Positions 1-8,876 of a stretch of 64,000 nucleotides of DNA are shown here, piece by piece (position 1 is the first letter of the stretch; each line of letters opens with the position of its first letter). The translations under genes and the position numbers were made by a program. The stretch is from Paenibacillus chibensis. GTDB taxonomy: Bacteria; Bacillota; Bacilli; Paenibacillales; Paenibacillaceae. The notes beneath the pieces were generated by a model. The model was not told where the DNA came from. It saw only the letters and a list, made by a program, of their open reading frames with translations, and ran no database searches. The DNA lies in contig NZ_BIMK01000019.1 in NCBI RefSeq assembly GCF_004001045.1, forward strand, positions 1 through 64,000. Reading direction: 5' to 3'.

Positions 1-360
1 TGCCGGCTGCCGCCAAAAGCGTATAGTCCGGTGATCCTCCCGGCGTGCCGCTCGGACCGGCTACATCTGCAATATACGTGCTTCCATCGTAAGTAACGAC
101 TTGACCCTGCGGATAACTTGGACTTTGCGCAGGATCAAAAGGAACGACGCCGTCCAACCCTATTCCTGTAGCCCCTGTCGCACCCGTGGCGCCTGCAGCC
201 GCCAAAAGCGTGTAATCCGGAGACGAACCCGGCGTCCCTACGGGTGCATTGACATTGACCAGATAAGTACTGCCGCCAAACGAAACCACCTGGCCAGCCC
301 GATAATTCGGCGCCTGGGCCGGATCAAACGGAACGATGCCAGTCAGTCCGGCTCCCGTGG
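1..360 (-). repeat. 189-bp (63-codon) tandem module within the collagen-like gene
   Basis: Matching landmarks recur exactly 189 bp apart: CGCCAAAAGC at 11-20 and again at 200-209, and the VPFDPAQ codons near 119-147 and 309-338. Each module encodes a roughly 45-residue conserved segment followed by GAT collagen triplets. The array continues past the left edge of the window. Confidence 0.8.
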
Positions 361-967
361 CGCCCGTTGGTCCGGTTGGTCCGGTTGCACCGGCTGGACC
401 TTGTGCGCCAGCAGCACCTGCAGGACCCTGGATTCCGGGAGGGCCTGGAACACCCTGCTGTCCGGCGGGTCCCTGAGGCCCTGGAGGACCTGGGGGTCCC
501 TGCGTTCCGGATCCCAGCGATACGGAAGGCAGGATGTCCCCAATGGTACGCTGAATCTGACGGATCAGCTCAACCATCGTATCCTTGACCACCGGTTTCA
601 ACCGGAGCAGCAGAACCGTGGATAATAGATCATCCAGGTTTTCCTCCAAATTGATGAGAAGCCCTACGCCCGATGCCGGAATCGCTTCGCACATCGTGAT
701 CGCAAGTTCAAGAGCAGACTGAAGAAGCGCTTTGTCTCTTACAGGGAATTCGGAGTCCGTTACAAACGTCTGCAATCTTTTAAAGACGTCCTTTAAAGCC
801 GCTATCGACGCCGGGTCCTGCCTGAGCAGGGCAGGTGGAACCGTCTGCAGCAGACGGGACAAGAGCCCGATGAGCTGCTCGGTCTGCTGGGCGGTAATCG
901 GAATGACGCCGATTTCGTCCCTGTCCGGTCCCAATCCTCTCTCGTCTTCGTTTTCATTCAAGCTCAT
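1..967 (-). CDS. Collagen-like (Gly-X-Y) repeat surface protein, C-terminus beyond window
   Basis: The reading frame starts at ATG 965-967 behind a strong AGGAGG site and is open to position 1, so the C-terminus is missing. Residues 1 to about 140 are non-collagenous and mostly helical. After that come uninterrupted Gly-X-Y triplets rich in GPP, GPQ and GATGATG. These give way to 63-residue modules that combine a short conserved segment (VPFDPAQ...YxxGQVV...STY...[10 protein letters not shown]) with further GAT triplets. No signal peptide is visible. Bacterial collagen-like proteins of this kind (BclA-type in spore formers) are usually spore-surface or cell-surface filaments and are often O-glycosylated. 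The divergent neighbour is a glycosyltransferase, which fits that picture. The surface location is inferred. Confidence 0.8.
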   Translation of the reverse strand, partial: MSLNENEDERGLGPDRDEIGVIPITAQQTEQLIGLLSRLLQTVPPALLRQDPASIAALKDVFKRLQTFVTDSEFPVRDKALLQSALELAITMCEAIPASGVGLLINLEENLDDLLSTVLLLRLKPVVKDTMVELIRQIQRTIGDILPSVSLGSGTQGPPGPPGPQGPAGQQGVPGPPGIQGPAGAAGAQGPAGATGPTGPTGATGAGLTGIVPFDPAQAPNYRAGQVVSFGGSTYLVNVNAPVGTPGSSPDYTLLAAAGATGATGATGIGLDGVVPFDPAQSPSYPQGQVVTYDGSTYIADVAGPSGTPGGSPDYTLLAAAG

Positions 968-1231
968 GTATCTTTCCTCCTCCTGTGTTTTGTTGCCGCG
1001 GTACAATCATTTCCCTCGCGTTTTTTCAGGTGCATGGACGTCAGCCGCCCTTCCGCCAGGCACCCCGTTTGCGGTCTGCTTTCCAATTTTGCGTCATACA
1101 TATGACTGATACCGCATGAGATCCTTCCATTGCAGCCCAATACCTAATGTATTCATGAGATTTGTACCACTTACTAGGTTTTGGCAATTATTCCTGCCCA
1201 AATGATCTTTCATGCCAAGGAGTGATAAATA
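968..1231. other. Divergent intergenic region, collagen-like gene / glycosyltransferase
   Basis: This 264-bp region holds the start signals of two divergent genes: AGGAGG for the minus-strand collagen-like gene, and AAGGAGTG just before the plus-strand ATG at 1232. No convincing regulatory palindrome or further gene was seen. Confidence 0.4.
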
Positions 1232-2341
1232 ATGATAAGCATCAGCTTATGCATGATCGTCAAAAACGAAGAGAATGCTCTGGACCGCTGCCTTTCCTCC
1301 GTGCAGAAGGCTGTCGATCAAATTATCATTGTCGATACCGGCTCGACGGACAGCACCAAACGGATCGCCCGCAAATTCACCCGGAACATCTTCGATTTCG
1401 AATGGATCGACGATTTTGCGGCTGCCCGCAACTTTGCTTTCGATCAGGCGGAGATGGATTACATATTATGGCTGGATGCGGATGACATTCTCATGGAGGA
1501 CGACTTGGCGAAACTGCTCGCGTTAAAAAGCACGCTGGACACGGAAGTCGACTCCGTTACTATGAAATACCACCTGGCCTTTGACGCGCAGGGAAACGTG
1601 GTCTCCAGCCTGCGACGAAATCGCCTTGTCAAACGCAGCAACCAGTTTCGCTGGAAGGGGGCTGTTCATGAATATCTTGAGGTTGGAGGCCGGATCCTCG
1701 ACAGCGATATTGCTGTCACGCACTGCGGCGATGACCGCGACAGCGACCGGAATTTGGACATTTACATGAAACGACAATCCGCCGGTGAAAGCTTTTCGCC
1801 AAGAGATATCTACTATTTTGCGAATGAACTGAAGGATCACCGTTTCTTTGAAATGGCCGCCGTATATTACCAGCGTTTCCTGAAGGAAGGGAGGGGGTGG
1901 ATCGAGGACAATATTGCGGCCTGCGGCAAGCTTGCCGATTGCTATCACGAGCTAGGGGATACTTCCATGGAGCTTGCCAGCATTTTAAGAGCTTTTGAAT
2001 ACGGCCCGCCCCGCCCGGATGCCTGCTGCCGCATGGGATATCATTTTCTGCAAAAAAACGACTACAACGCTTCCTTATATTGGTATAAACAGGCGCTTGA
2101 AATCTCCGTACCCGAGCATTCGTGGGGCATGCAGAACCTGAGCTGCTCCACCTGGCTGCCCCATCTGCAGCTGTGCGTCTGCTACGACCGCCTCGGCCTT
2201 TATGATTTGGCTTACCGCCACAACGAGGCAGCGCGCCAGTACCAGCCGGATCACCCGTCCGTCATCAGCAACAAAGCCTATCTGGAGGATAAGCTTGGGC
2301 TTGCTCAGGTTTCCGGTGCTGCCACTGTCCCGAGTACGTAA
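1232..2341 (+). CDS. Family 2 glycosyltransferase with C-terminal TPR-like region
   Basis: This 369-residue protein opens with the GT-A nucleotide-sugar fold of GT2 enzymes: ISLCMIVKNEE, then IIIVDTGSTDST and the metal-binding stretch WLDADD at about residue 80. The second half (about 200-350) is helical with TPR-like features (ALEI..Y, LGLYDLAYRHNEAA). No membrane segment is seen, so it is probably cytoplasmic. TPR-bearing GT2 enzymes of Firmicutes typically glycosylate peptides or surface proteins. The divergent collagen-like protein is a natural candidate substrate by position, which is inference. The start is set by AAGGAGTG about 8 bp upstream. Confidence 0.85.
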   Translation: MISISLCMIVKNEENALDRCLSSVQKAVDQIIIVDTGSTDSTKRIARKFTRNIFDFEWIDDFAAARNFAFDQAEMDYILWLDADDILMEDDLAKLLALKSTLDTEVDSVTMKYHLAFDAQGNVVSSLRRNRLVKRSNQFRWKGAVHEYLEVGGRILDSDIAVTHCGDDRDSDRNLDIYMKRQSAGESFSPRDIYYFANELKDHRFFEMAAVYYQRFLKEGRGWIEDNIAACGKLADCYHELGDTSMELASILRAFEYGPPRPDACCRMGYHFLQKNDYNASLYWYKQALEISVPEHSWGMQNLSCSTWLPHLQLCVCYDRLGLYDLAYRHNEAARQYQPDHPSVISNKAYLEDKLGLAQVSGAATVPST

Positions 2342-2450
2342 AGAAAAGAACTTTCGCTTGAAAAGCACTCACTACCGCAGAAGCAACGCATAACCGGCTG
2401 TGATGATTGCCATCAAGGAAATTTAAAAGCAATGCGTGCTGCGACAAAAA

Positions 2451-2478
2451 AGAGCCGAGGATCATGATCCTCGGCTCT
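2451..2478. terminator. Bidirectional terminator between glycosyltransferase and catalase
   Basis: A perfect 28-bp palindrome (AGAGCCGAGGATCA and its complement) is preceded by an A-run and followed by a T-rich stretch. It lies between two convergent genes, so it can end transcription from either side. Confidence 0.85.
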
Positions 2479-2576
2479 TTATATAAAAGGCGTGATATTC
2501 CTGTGCATAGGTGCAGCGTTACAGAGTGTTTATCAATGTGTTCATCGATGTTGAAAACGTATTGAATCTCGTTATA

Positions 2577-4031
2577 TTAAGACATCCGGGACAAAAACGG
2601 AGCCAAATCCACTTGAAGAACATCCGCCAGACGTTTGCCCAGCTCCTCATCGGCGCGGTAGAAATTGCAGATGGCAAGCAGTTTGGTCTGATCCGCAACA
2701 ACCGCCAGATCGGCTGCCAGATTGCTCACGAGCTGCGCCTGCACTTCAGGCGTATACTTACGGAAGACCTGACCGGCCTGGCCGAAATCATTCGGCTTAT
2801 TGATTTTCTCCCGGGAGACAACCCCATGAACAGGCTGCGGAGCATCCCGGTAAGCCGGATCTTCCTTCGGCGTATCCTGGTACCGGTTCGGTTCATAATT
2901 GATCCGGCTGGTTTGCTGTTTGAACGGCATGGCGCCGTCACGCTGGTTGTTGCTGACCTGCGCGAACGGGCAGTTGACCGGAAGCTGCAAATAGTTCGGC
3001 CCGATGCGGTGGCGCTGGGTATCCGAGTAGGAGAACAGCCGTCCCTGCAGCAGCTTATCCTCCGATGGCTCGATCCCCGGCACCAGCACGCCCGGATTGA
3101 ATCCTACGGATTCGGTCTCCGCAAAAATGTTTTCCGGATTCCGGTTCAGCGTCATCGTGCCGACCAGCTGGTAAGGAATATCCTCTTCGAACCAGTCTTT
3201 CGTGGCATCCAGCGGATTGAAATCGAAGCTGTCGAGGTCCGCAGGATCCAGCACCTGTACATACAAATCCCATTCCGGGTAATCCCCTTGCTCAATGGCT
3301 TCATACAGGTCCCGGCTCGCATGGTTGAAATCATTCGCCTGAATCGCCGAAGCCTCCGCCGGGCTCAGGTTTTTCACGCCCTGCTTGGGTACCCAGCGCA
3401 GCTTCACGTATACCGTATTGCCATACTCGTTAATCCATTTATAGGCATGAACGCTGGAGCCGCGCATCTGGCGGTAGCCCGCCGGAATGCCTTCATCTGT
3501 GAACAGGTGTACCATCATGTTCGTCGATTCCGGCGTCAGCGACATAAAGTCCCAGTAACGATCCGGATCCTGTATGTTCGTGCGCGGATCCGGCTTCAGC
3601 GAGTGAACCATATCCGGAAACTTCATCGCGTCGCGGATAAAGAATACCGGCAGATTATTGCCGACGAAATCATAGTTGCCTTCCTCCGTATAAAATTTCA
3701 CCGCAAAGCCGCGCGGATCGCGAAGCGTCTCCGGGGAATGCAAGCCGTGAATGACCGTGGAGAAACGGGCAAACACCGGCGTTTCCTGGCCTTCATTTTG
3801 CAAAAATGCCGCTTTCGTATATCGCTTCATGCTGTTCGTCAGCTTGAATACGCCATGCGCCCCTGCCCCGCGTGCATGAACGACGCGCTCCGGCACGCGT
3901 TCTCGGTCAAAATGCGCCAGCTTCTCCAGCAGCTGATAATCTTCCAGCAATGTGGGGCCATGCTGCCCTGCCGTTCTTGAATTTTGATTGTCTCCAATCG
4001 GTACCCCTTGGTTTGTTGTCAATTTTGCCAT
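2577..4031 (-). CDS. katA: Monofunctional haem catalase, vegetative KatA type
   Basis: The 484-residue protein is a standard small-subunit catalase (2 H2O2 to 2 H2O + O2, cytoplasmic, haem b). The distal histidine sits in VPERVVHARGAGAHG (about residue 52), the distal asparagine in DFVGNNLPVFFIRD, and the proximal haem-ligand tyrosine in RLFSYSDTQRHR. Length matches the 480-490-residue clade. The start ATG at 4029-4031 follows AGGAGG. The gene has its own promoter flanked by two PerR boxes and is separated from the next gene by a bidirectional terminator, so it is a single-gene unit. The symbol follows the B. subtilis PerR-controlled catalase by inference. Confidence 0.97.
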   Translation of the reverse strand: MAKLTTNQGVPIGDNQNSRTAGQHGPTLLEDYQLLEKLAHFDRERVPERVVHARGAGAHGVFKLTNSMKRYTKAAFLQNEGQETPVFARFSTVIHGLHSPETLRDPRGFAVKFYTEEGNYDFVGNNLPVFFIRDAMKFPDMVHSLKPDPRTNIQDPDRYWDFMSLTPESTNMMVHLFTDEGIPAGYRQMRGSSVHAYKWINEYGNTVYVKLRWVPKQGVKNLSPAEASAIQANDFNHASRDLYEAIEQGDYPEWDLYVQVLDPADLDSFDFNPLDATKDWFEEDIPYQLVGTMTLNRNPENIFAETESVGFNPGVLVPGIEPSEDKLLQGRLFSYSDTQRHRIGPNYLQLPVNCPFAQVSNNQRDGAMPFKQQTSRINYEPNRYQDTPKEDPAYRDAPQPVHGVVSREKINKPNDFGQAGQVFRKYTPEVQAQLVSNLAADLAVVADQTKLLAICNFYRADEELGKRLADVLQVDLAPFLSRMS

Positions 4032-4059
4032 CGGTACAACGCCTCCTCATATATCTAAA

Positions 4060-4074
4060 TTAGAATAATTCTAA
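4060..4074. promoter_or_regulatory. PerR box, promoter-distal position downstream of catalase -10
   Basis: TTAGAATAATTCTAA is a perfect 7-1-7 inverted repeat differing from the PerR consensus TTATAATNATTATAA at one symmetric pair. It lies between the predicted transcription start and the catalase start codon. Confidence 0.8.
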
Positions 4075-4094
4075 ATAATTAACTGGTGTGTTTC

Positions 4095-4123
4095 ATTGTA
4101 ACGCAGGCAATAATGAAAATCAA
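4095..4123 (-). promoter_or_regulatory. Sigma-A-type promoter of the catalase gene
   Basis: Read on the minus strand, -35 TTGATT (4118-4123) is separated by 17 bp from -10 TACAAT (4095-4100). Transcription would start near 4088, between the two PerR boxes. Confidence 0.75.
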
Positions 4124-4130
4124 TATTAAA

Positions 4131-4145
4131 TTATAATAATTATAA
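4131..4145. promoter_or_regulatory. PerR box upstream of catalase -35, exact consensus
   Basis: TTATAATAATTATAA matches the B. subtilis PerR consensus at every position. It sits immediately upstream of the catalase -35. It also lies about 158 bp upstream of the start codon of the divergent bceR-like gene, although that gene's own promoter seems nearer its start. Confidence 0.88.
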
Positions 4146-4302
4146 TCTAAATATTTATATGCTTATATTTGCAGTGTTATGCCGTAAAATCTCGTCTATA
4201 GCAGAGACGTTACGCCCCGGCTTTTTCGCGAAGCCGCATGCAGTGTGTATAATATGGTTCATAACGGCTTCCCGTCCATTAATCCATGAAGGAGCTGTCC
4301 TG

Positions 4303-5000
4303 ATGTATACAATCCTTATCGTTGAAGATGATCCGAAAATTGCGGACCTGCTAAAGTCCCATATTGAAAAATACGGGGATACAGCCATCGTTATTCATGA
4401 TTTTGAGCATGTGCTGGAACAATTCGCGGCGCATGAGCCCCATATCGTGCTGCTGGACATCAATCTGCCGAGCTTTGACGGATATTACTGGTGCCGGCAG
4501 ATCCGGCAGATTTCCACCTGCCCGATTATTTTCATCTCCGCGCGCAGCGGGAAAATGGATCAGGTGATGGCGCTTGAAAACGGCGCCGACGATTTTATTA
4601 CCAAGCCCTTTTACTATGAAATTGTTATCGCCAAAATCCGCAGCCAGCTCCGCCGCGTCTATGGCGAATTCGCCTCCAGGAATGAAGAACGCACCGTCGA
4701 AAAGGACGGGCTGATCCTGTACGCGGAACGCATGGAGCTGAAGCTGGGAGCCGAAACGGTAACGCTCAGCAAAAAAGAAGCCATACATGGAAACCCTGCT
4801 GGAACGAAGCCCGCGGGTAGTCAGGCCGTGAGGTCATTTTGGAAAAGCTGTGGGATGACGCTTTCGTGGACGACAACACCCTGAGCGTCAACATTACCCG
4901 GGTACGGAAACGCTTGACGGAGCTTGGGATTGGGGATGCCTTGGAAACGGTGCGGGGACTCGGCTACCGCCTGAATACGACATGGAAGGATCTATCGTAA
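4303..5000 (+). pseudogene. bceR: BceR-type response regulator with two frameshifts in the output domain
   Basis: The receiver domain is intact from ATG 4303 (ILIVEDD, phospho-acceptor Asp about residue 52 in LLDINLP, Lys in ITKPF). The winged-helix domain is split over three frames. It reads LSKKEAI up to about 4785, METLLERSPRVV in a second frame, and REVILEKLWDDAF to RGLGYRLNTTWKDLS in a third, ending at TAA 4998-5000. The pattern fits a 2-nt loss near 4786 and a 1-nt gain near 4825. As written, the ORF stops at 4884 with a scrambled tail and cannot form a DNA-binding domain. The downstream kinase, ABC genes and a BceR operator remain intact. It may be a genuine lesion or an assembly error. 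Confidence 0.85.
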
Positions 5001-5002
5001 TC

Positions 5003-5977
5003 ATGAAGCTATTTATCAGGGAGCATCTCCCCTTGCTGATATTCACCTTGCTTGAGCTGCTCGGCGTACTGATGGTGTTCTGGTTCGATGGCTACGACCA
5101 TCCGCTGACGGCCCTGTATGCCCTCTTTCTTGGACTGTTCCTATTCGCAGGGTATCTCGTATTCCGTTTTGTCACGCACCGCGGCTTTTATGCCCGTCTC
5201 TCCAATCCATTCGAATCTCTCTCCGAATCTGTACAAAAGCATGAACCGGCGCCGCTTCCTTCCGCTCTCAGCGAGCTGCTCGAGACGCAGTACAGGCAGT
5301 ATCAGAACATGCTTCAGAGCTGGAAGCGTAAAAATGAAGATTACCTTACATTCATGAACCAATGGGTTCACCAGATGAAAACGCCGCTGTCCGTCATTGA
5401 GATGGTCACGCAGGAGGAAGAGGATGAACGGCTTGTCAGCATTTCGGAGGAAACCGACCGGCTGCGGGAGGGGCTGGAGATGGTGCTCTATGTCGCGCGG
5501 CTGGATACCTTTGAACAGGATTTTGGCGTGGAGAACGTGAACCTGAACGAGCTTGCAAGGGATACGGTACACGAGCATAAGCGGTATTTCATCCGCAGCC
5601 ATGTTTATCCGGAGGTAAGCATCGAAGAGGGGATATCCGTACGAACGGATCCCAAATGGATGAGGTTCGTGCTGGGGCAACTGCTGAGTAATGCCATCAA
5701 ATACTCCGCGGGAAGCGGCCATAAGGTTACGGTCTCGGCCAAAACAACGGGACACGAGGTCATTCTCGAAATCCAAGACCGTGGTGCAGGCATTCCGAAA
5801 TCCGATCTGCCGCGGGTATTCCGCCCCTTCTATACCGGCGAAAACGGCAGGCGCTTCAAAGAGTCCACAGGCATGGGCCTGTATCTCGTCAAGGAGGTCG
5901 TCGGCAGGCTGAATCATCGGATCGAACTGGAATCCGCCGAGGGGGAAGGGACGCTCGTACGAATTCATTTTTCGTAG
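5003..5977 (+). CDS. bceS: BceS-type intramembrane-sensing histidine kinase
   Basis: This 324-residue kinase has two N-terminal membrane helices (about 10-28 and 35-55) joined by only a few residues. That is the hallmark of intramembrane-sensing kinases, which detect their signal through the partner BceAB transporter. The phospho-acceptor histidine lies in QWVHQMKTPLSV (about 123). The ATP-binding N, G1 and G2 boxes are visible (LLSNAIKYS, DRGAGIP, GMGLYLVK). The start at 5003 lies 2 bp after the restored bceR stop, with AAGGA about 12 bp upstream. The kinase itself is intact although its cognate regulator is frameshifted. Confidence 0.92.
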   Translation: MKLFIREHLPLLIFTLLELLGVLMVFWFDGYDHPLTALYALFLGLFLFAGYLVFRFVTHRGFYARLSNPFESLSESVQKHEPAPLPSALSELLETQYRQYQNMLQSWKRKNEDYLTFMNQWVHQMKTPLSVIEMVTQEEEDERLVSISEETDRLREGLEMVLYVARLDTFEQDFGVENVNLNELARDTVHEHKRYFIRSHVYPEVSIEEGISVRTDPKWMRFVLGQLLSNAIKYSAGSGHKVTVSAKTTGHEVILEIQDRGAGIPKSDLPRVFRPFYTGENGRRFKESTGMGLYLVKEVVGRLNHRIELESAEGEGTLVRIHFS

Positions 5978-6010
5978 ACCAGGCTGCCCTTCATATGATG
6001 AGACGCGTGA

Positions 6011-6030
6011 ATCTTACAGCGGTGTAAGAT
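6011..6030. promoter_or_regulatory. BceR-type operator upstream of bceAB
   Basis: ATCTTACAGCGGTGTAAGAT has 8-bp arms around a 4-bp spacer and contains TTACA-N4-TGTAA, the known operator signature of BceR-like regulators. It lies about 85 bp before bceA, with a possible -10 TACACT at 6072-6077 and no good -35, as expected of an activator-dependent promoter. Confidence 0.8.
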
Positions 6031-6113
6031 AGGTGAAAGATGTGTCGATAGGAGATTCCCGTCCGGGCAGGTACACTGGGGGTATCGACTAATAAGGAGG
6101 CGTTGTACAGCCA

Positions 6114-6884
6114 ATGGAAATGTTGTCTGTTCGAAATCTCGGCAAAATATATAAAGGCATGGTCTCCTACGAGGCCCTCTCCAACATCGATCTTACCATT
6201 CATGAAGGTGAATTCGTAGGCATCATGGGCCCTTCCGGAAGCGGCAAGACGACGCTTCTGAACATGATCTCGACCATCGACAAGCCCACCTCGGGCGAAA
6301 TCCGCATCGGCGGCGAAGACCCCTTCACGCTGTCGCCGAACAAGCTTGCCCTGTTCCGCCGGCGCGAGCTCGGCTTTGTTTTCCAATCCTTCAATCTGCT
6401 GAATACGTTAACGGTCAAGGAGAACATCCTGCTTCCGCTGACCTTGGACGGTGTGGGGCTCAAAGAAATGAACGCGCGGGTCGAAGCGGTCGCGAAGAAG
6501 CTGGATATCGTCCCCATCCTTGATAAACGCACCTATGAAATCTCCGGAGGACAAGCGCAGCGCACGGCCATCGCCCGGGCCCTAATCCATGAGCCCAAGC
6601 TGCTGCTCGCGGATGAGCCTACGGGCAACCTCGATTCCAAGTCGGCACGCGATGTGATGGACATATTGAGCCAGCGCAATCGGGAGGATCGGGCGACGAT
6701 GCTGCTGGTTACCCACGACCCGGTTGCTGCGAGCTACTGCAGCCGAGTCATATTCATCAAAGACGGCCAGCTCTATAACGAAATTTATTATGGAGACAAC
6801 CGCGCCTCCTTCTATCAAAAGATTATCAACGTCTTGTCGCTGCTGGGAGGGAACGGGCATGAATTTCCGTCAGTTCGCATTTAA
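6114..6884 (+). CDS. bceA: BceA-type ABC transporter ATPase
   Basis: This 256-residue ATPase has Walker A GPSGSGKT (about 41-48), a Q-loop (FVFQSFNLL), the signature ISGGQAQR, Walker B LLLADEP and the switch His in VTHD. It belongs to the MacB/LolD-like group that pairs with ten-helix BceB permeases to give resistance to cell-wall-active peptides such as bacitracin and to report flux to BceS. AAGGAGG lies 13 bp upstream of the ATG. The 3' end overlaps bceB by 26 bp, suggesting translational coupling. Confidence 0.93.
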   Translation: MEMLSVRNLGKIYKGMVSYEALSNIDLTIHEGEFVGIMGPSGSGKTTLLNMISTIDKPTSGEIRIGGEDPFTLSPNKLALFRRRELGFVFQSFNLLNTLTVKENILLPLTLDGVGLKEMNARVEAVAKKLDIVPILDKRTYEISGGQAQRTAIARALIHEPKLLLADEPTGNLDSKSARDVMDILSQRNREDRATMLLVTHDPVAASYCSRVIFIKDGQLYNEIYYGDNRASFYQKIINVLSLLGGNGHEFPSVRI

Positions 6885-8802
6885 CAACGTCCTCCGGAAC
6901 AAGCGGACTTACGTCGCCCATTTTTTGAGCAGCGCCTTTTCGGTCATGATCTTCTTTACGTATTCCCTGCTGGCTTTTCATCCCGACCTTCGCGGATCTA
7001 TCGTTTCCGGCAGTACGACGCTGAGCGTGCTGGGCACGATGGGCATGAAGATATCGCAGGTGATTGTATTTGTCTTTTCCTTCCTGTTTCTGCTGTACTC
7101 GGTGAGCGCCTTCATCAAGCTGCGCAAAAAGGAGTTCGGCATCCTGCTTTTGCTCGGCATGTCCCGCAAACAGCTGAACCGCATGCTTTTCATCGAAAAT
7201 ATCGTGATCGGCATCTTCGCCATCATCACAGGCATCCTGGTGGGCGTCGTATTTTCCAAGCTGATTCTTCTGATTTGCGCCACCCTGCTCGCCGTCGAAC
7301 ACGGGCTGCCGTTCTACCTGCCGGGGAAAGCCATCCTGATTACGGCTGCGGCGTACTTTATTCTGTTCGTGATCGTGGCCGCCTTCACGTCATACCTGAC
7401 GAAAAAAGGAACGCTGGCGGATCTGATCAAGTCGGAAGATAAGCCGAAGCCTGAACCGAAGGCCTCCGTTCTGCTGTCCTTGTTGTCGGTACTGCTCATT
7501 GGGCTCGGTTACGCCTGCGTGCTGCTCTTCGTGATTCGGCGTATTCTGTCGTTCACACTGCTGTTCGGCGGCGTGGCGCTGGTAATTATCGGAACTTATT
7601 TCCTGTTCACCCAGCTTAGCGTGTATGTCATGAGAGCTTTGAAGAAAAGGCCGCACGTTTTCTTTAACCGTACGAATCTGCTGACGATCTCGGAGCTAGT
7701 CTACCGGATGAAAGACAATGCCGTCATGTTTTTCATGGTATCGGTTATTTCGGCCACCGCCTTCACGGGCATCGGCACCTCCCTGGCCATCGGCGATCCG
7801 GGACTGGCCGCCATGATAAACCCGTATGCTTTTTCGTATATTTCCTTTAATGAATCCGATCAGAAAAACAGCTTCGAACAAAAGCATATCCGCCTGATCG
7901 AGGAGACTTTGAAACGGGAAGGCTTCGCTTACCAGATGGCCTCCTATACCCCGACCCATACCAAGGAAGGATTCACACTGGTCAAGCTGAGCGAATATAA
8001 CCGTCTGGCCGCAGCACTCGGTTATGACCGGGAAACGCTCCAAAACGGGGAGACGCTTGCAGCCCCTTCAACCATATCCCAGAACAGCAAATACAAGCTG
8101 GAGGGGACAGGCGCCGACACGGTAAGGATGGTTCACTTCGAGGGCAACCAGGAAATGACCATGCATATCAAAAAGGCTCTTCCGCATATCGTCATTCCGG
8201 AAGCCTTCAAAATTTATATCGTTACCGATTCGGATTACGACACATTTAACGCCGGCAATCTAATGAAGGTAAAATATGTAGAATTTGTCGTCCCGAAGTG
8301 GCACGATACGCGCGCCGTTACACGGGAATTAACAGCGGCCATATATAGTAGCGATACTCAATCGCTGCAATTTGTCCCCTTTCAATTCAGCGCGCTGGTC
8401 ACCCAGTGGGTGGAATCCAGGCAAACCAACGGCATGCTGCTGATCGTCAGCGGACTCATCGGCATCGTGTTTTTCACCTTTGCCGCCAGCTTTATCTATT
8501 TCAGACTCTATGCCGATCTTTCCAGGGACGAAGAGCAGTACCGGATGATCTCCAAGGTTGGCCTCAGCCGCAAGGAGTTGGCCAAAACCGTGACGAGGCA
8601 GCTTGTGCTCATGTTCTTCCTGCCGCTGCTGATCGCCTTTATCCACAGCAGCGTGGCATTTGTTGCGCTGCAGCAGCTGGTGGATTTCTCTATCTCCACC
8701 CATACGCTGTCGATCTTTGCCACGTTCCTCGCCATCCAGGTCATCTACTTCTTCGGGACACGCTGGCGTTATCTGAACCATTTATATCAAAAACTGCTGT
8801 AA
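6859..8802 (+). CDS. bceB: BceB-type ABC transporter permease
   Basis: The 647-residue protein has the BceB layout. One N-terminal membrane helix (SAFSVMIFFTYSLLAF) is followed by two FtsX-like groups of helices. A soluble extracellular domain of about 190-200 residues (about 330-525) sits before the last three helices. In characterised homologues this domain binds the peptide antibiotic. The start is ATG 6859 behind GGGAGGGAACG. A hairpin terminator follows the stop, ending the bceA-bceB unit. Confidence 0.93.
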   Translation: MNFRQFAFNNVLRNKRTYVAHFLSSAFSVMIFFTYSLLAFHPDLRGSIVSGSTTLSVLGTMGMKISQVIVFVFSFLFLLYSVSAFIKLRKKEFGILLLLGMSRKQLNRMLFIENIVIGIFAIITGILVGVVFSKLILLICATLLAVEHGLPFYLPGKAILITAAAYFILFVIVAAFTSYLTKKGTLADLIKSEDKPKPEPKASVLLSLLSVLLIGLGYACVLLFVIRRILSFTLLFGGVALVIIGTYFLFTQLSVYVMRALKKRPHVFFNRTNLLTISELVYRMKDNAVMFFMVSVISATAFTGIGTSLAIGDPGLAAMINPYAFSYISFNESDQKNSFEQKHIRLIEETLKREGFAYQMASYTPTHTKEGFTLVKLSEYNRLAAALGYDRETLQNGETLAAPSTISQNSKYKLEGTGADTVRMVHFEGNQEMTMHIKKALPHIVIPEAFKIYIVTDSDYDTFNAGNLMKVKYVEFVVPKWHDTRAVTRELTAAIYSSDTQSLQFVPFQFSALVTQWVESRQTNGMLLIVSGLIGIVFFTFAASFIYFRLYADLSRDEEQYRMISKVGLSRKELAKTVTRQLVLMFFLPLLIAFIHSSVAFVALQQLVDFSISTHTLSIFATFLAIQVIYFFGTRWRYLNHLYQKLL

Positions 8803-8811
8803 CACCAATTG

Positions 8812-8865
8812 AAAAGACATCTGCCCGTTGCACATCTTCGGCTGCAGATGTCTTCTTTTTGTCCG
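8812..8865 (+). terminator. Terminator after bceAB
   Basis: AAAAGACATCTGC pairs with GCAGATGTCTTCTTTT across a loop of about 18 nt, followed by a T-run. It lies between the bceB stop and the 3' end of the convergent cotH gene and may serve both. Confidence 0.7.
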
Positions 8866-8876
8866 TCTGCCAGGTT

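Noticed and set aside
2511..3980. A 489-codon open frame on the plus strand opposite catalase
   Set aside because: It mirrors the codon structure of the strongly conserved katA and has no RBS or family similarity.
4780..4830. Programmed frameshifting in bceR
   Set aside because: There is no slippery sequence and stimulator at either point, and two shifts in different frames would be needed. Indels are simpler.
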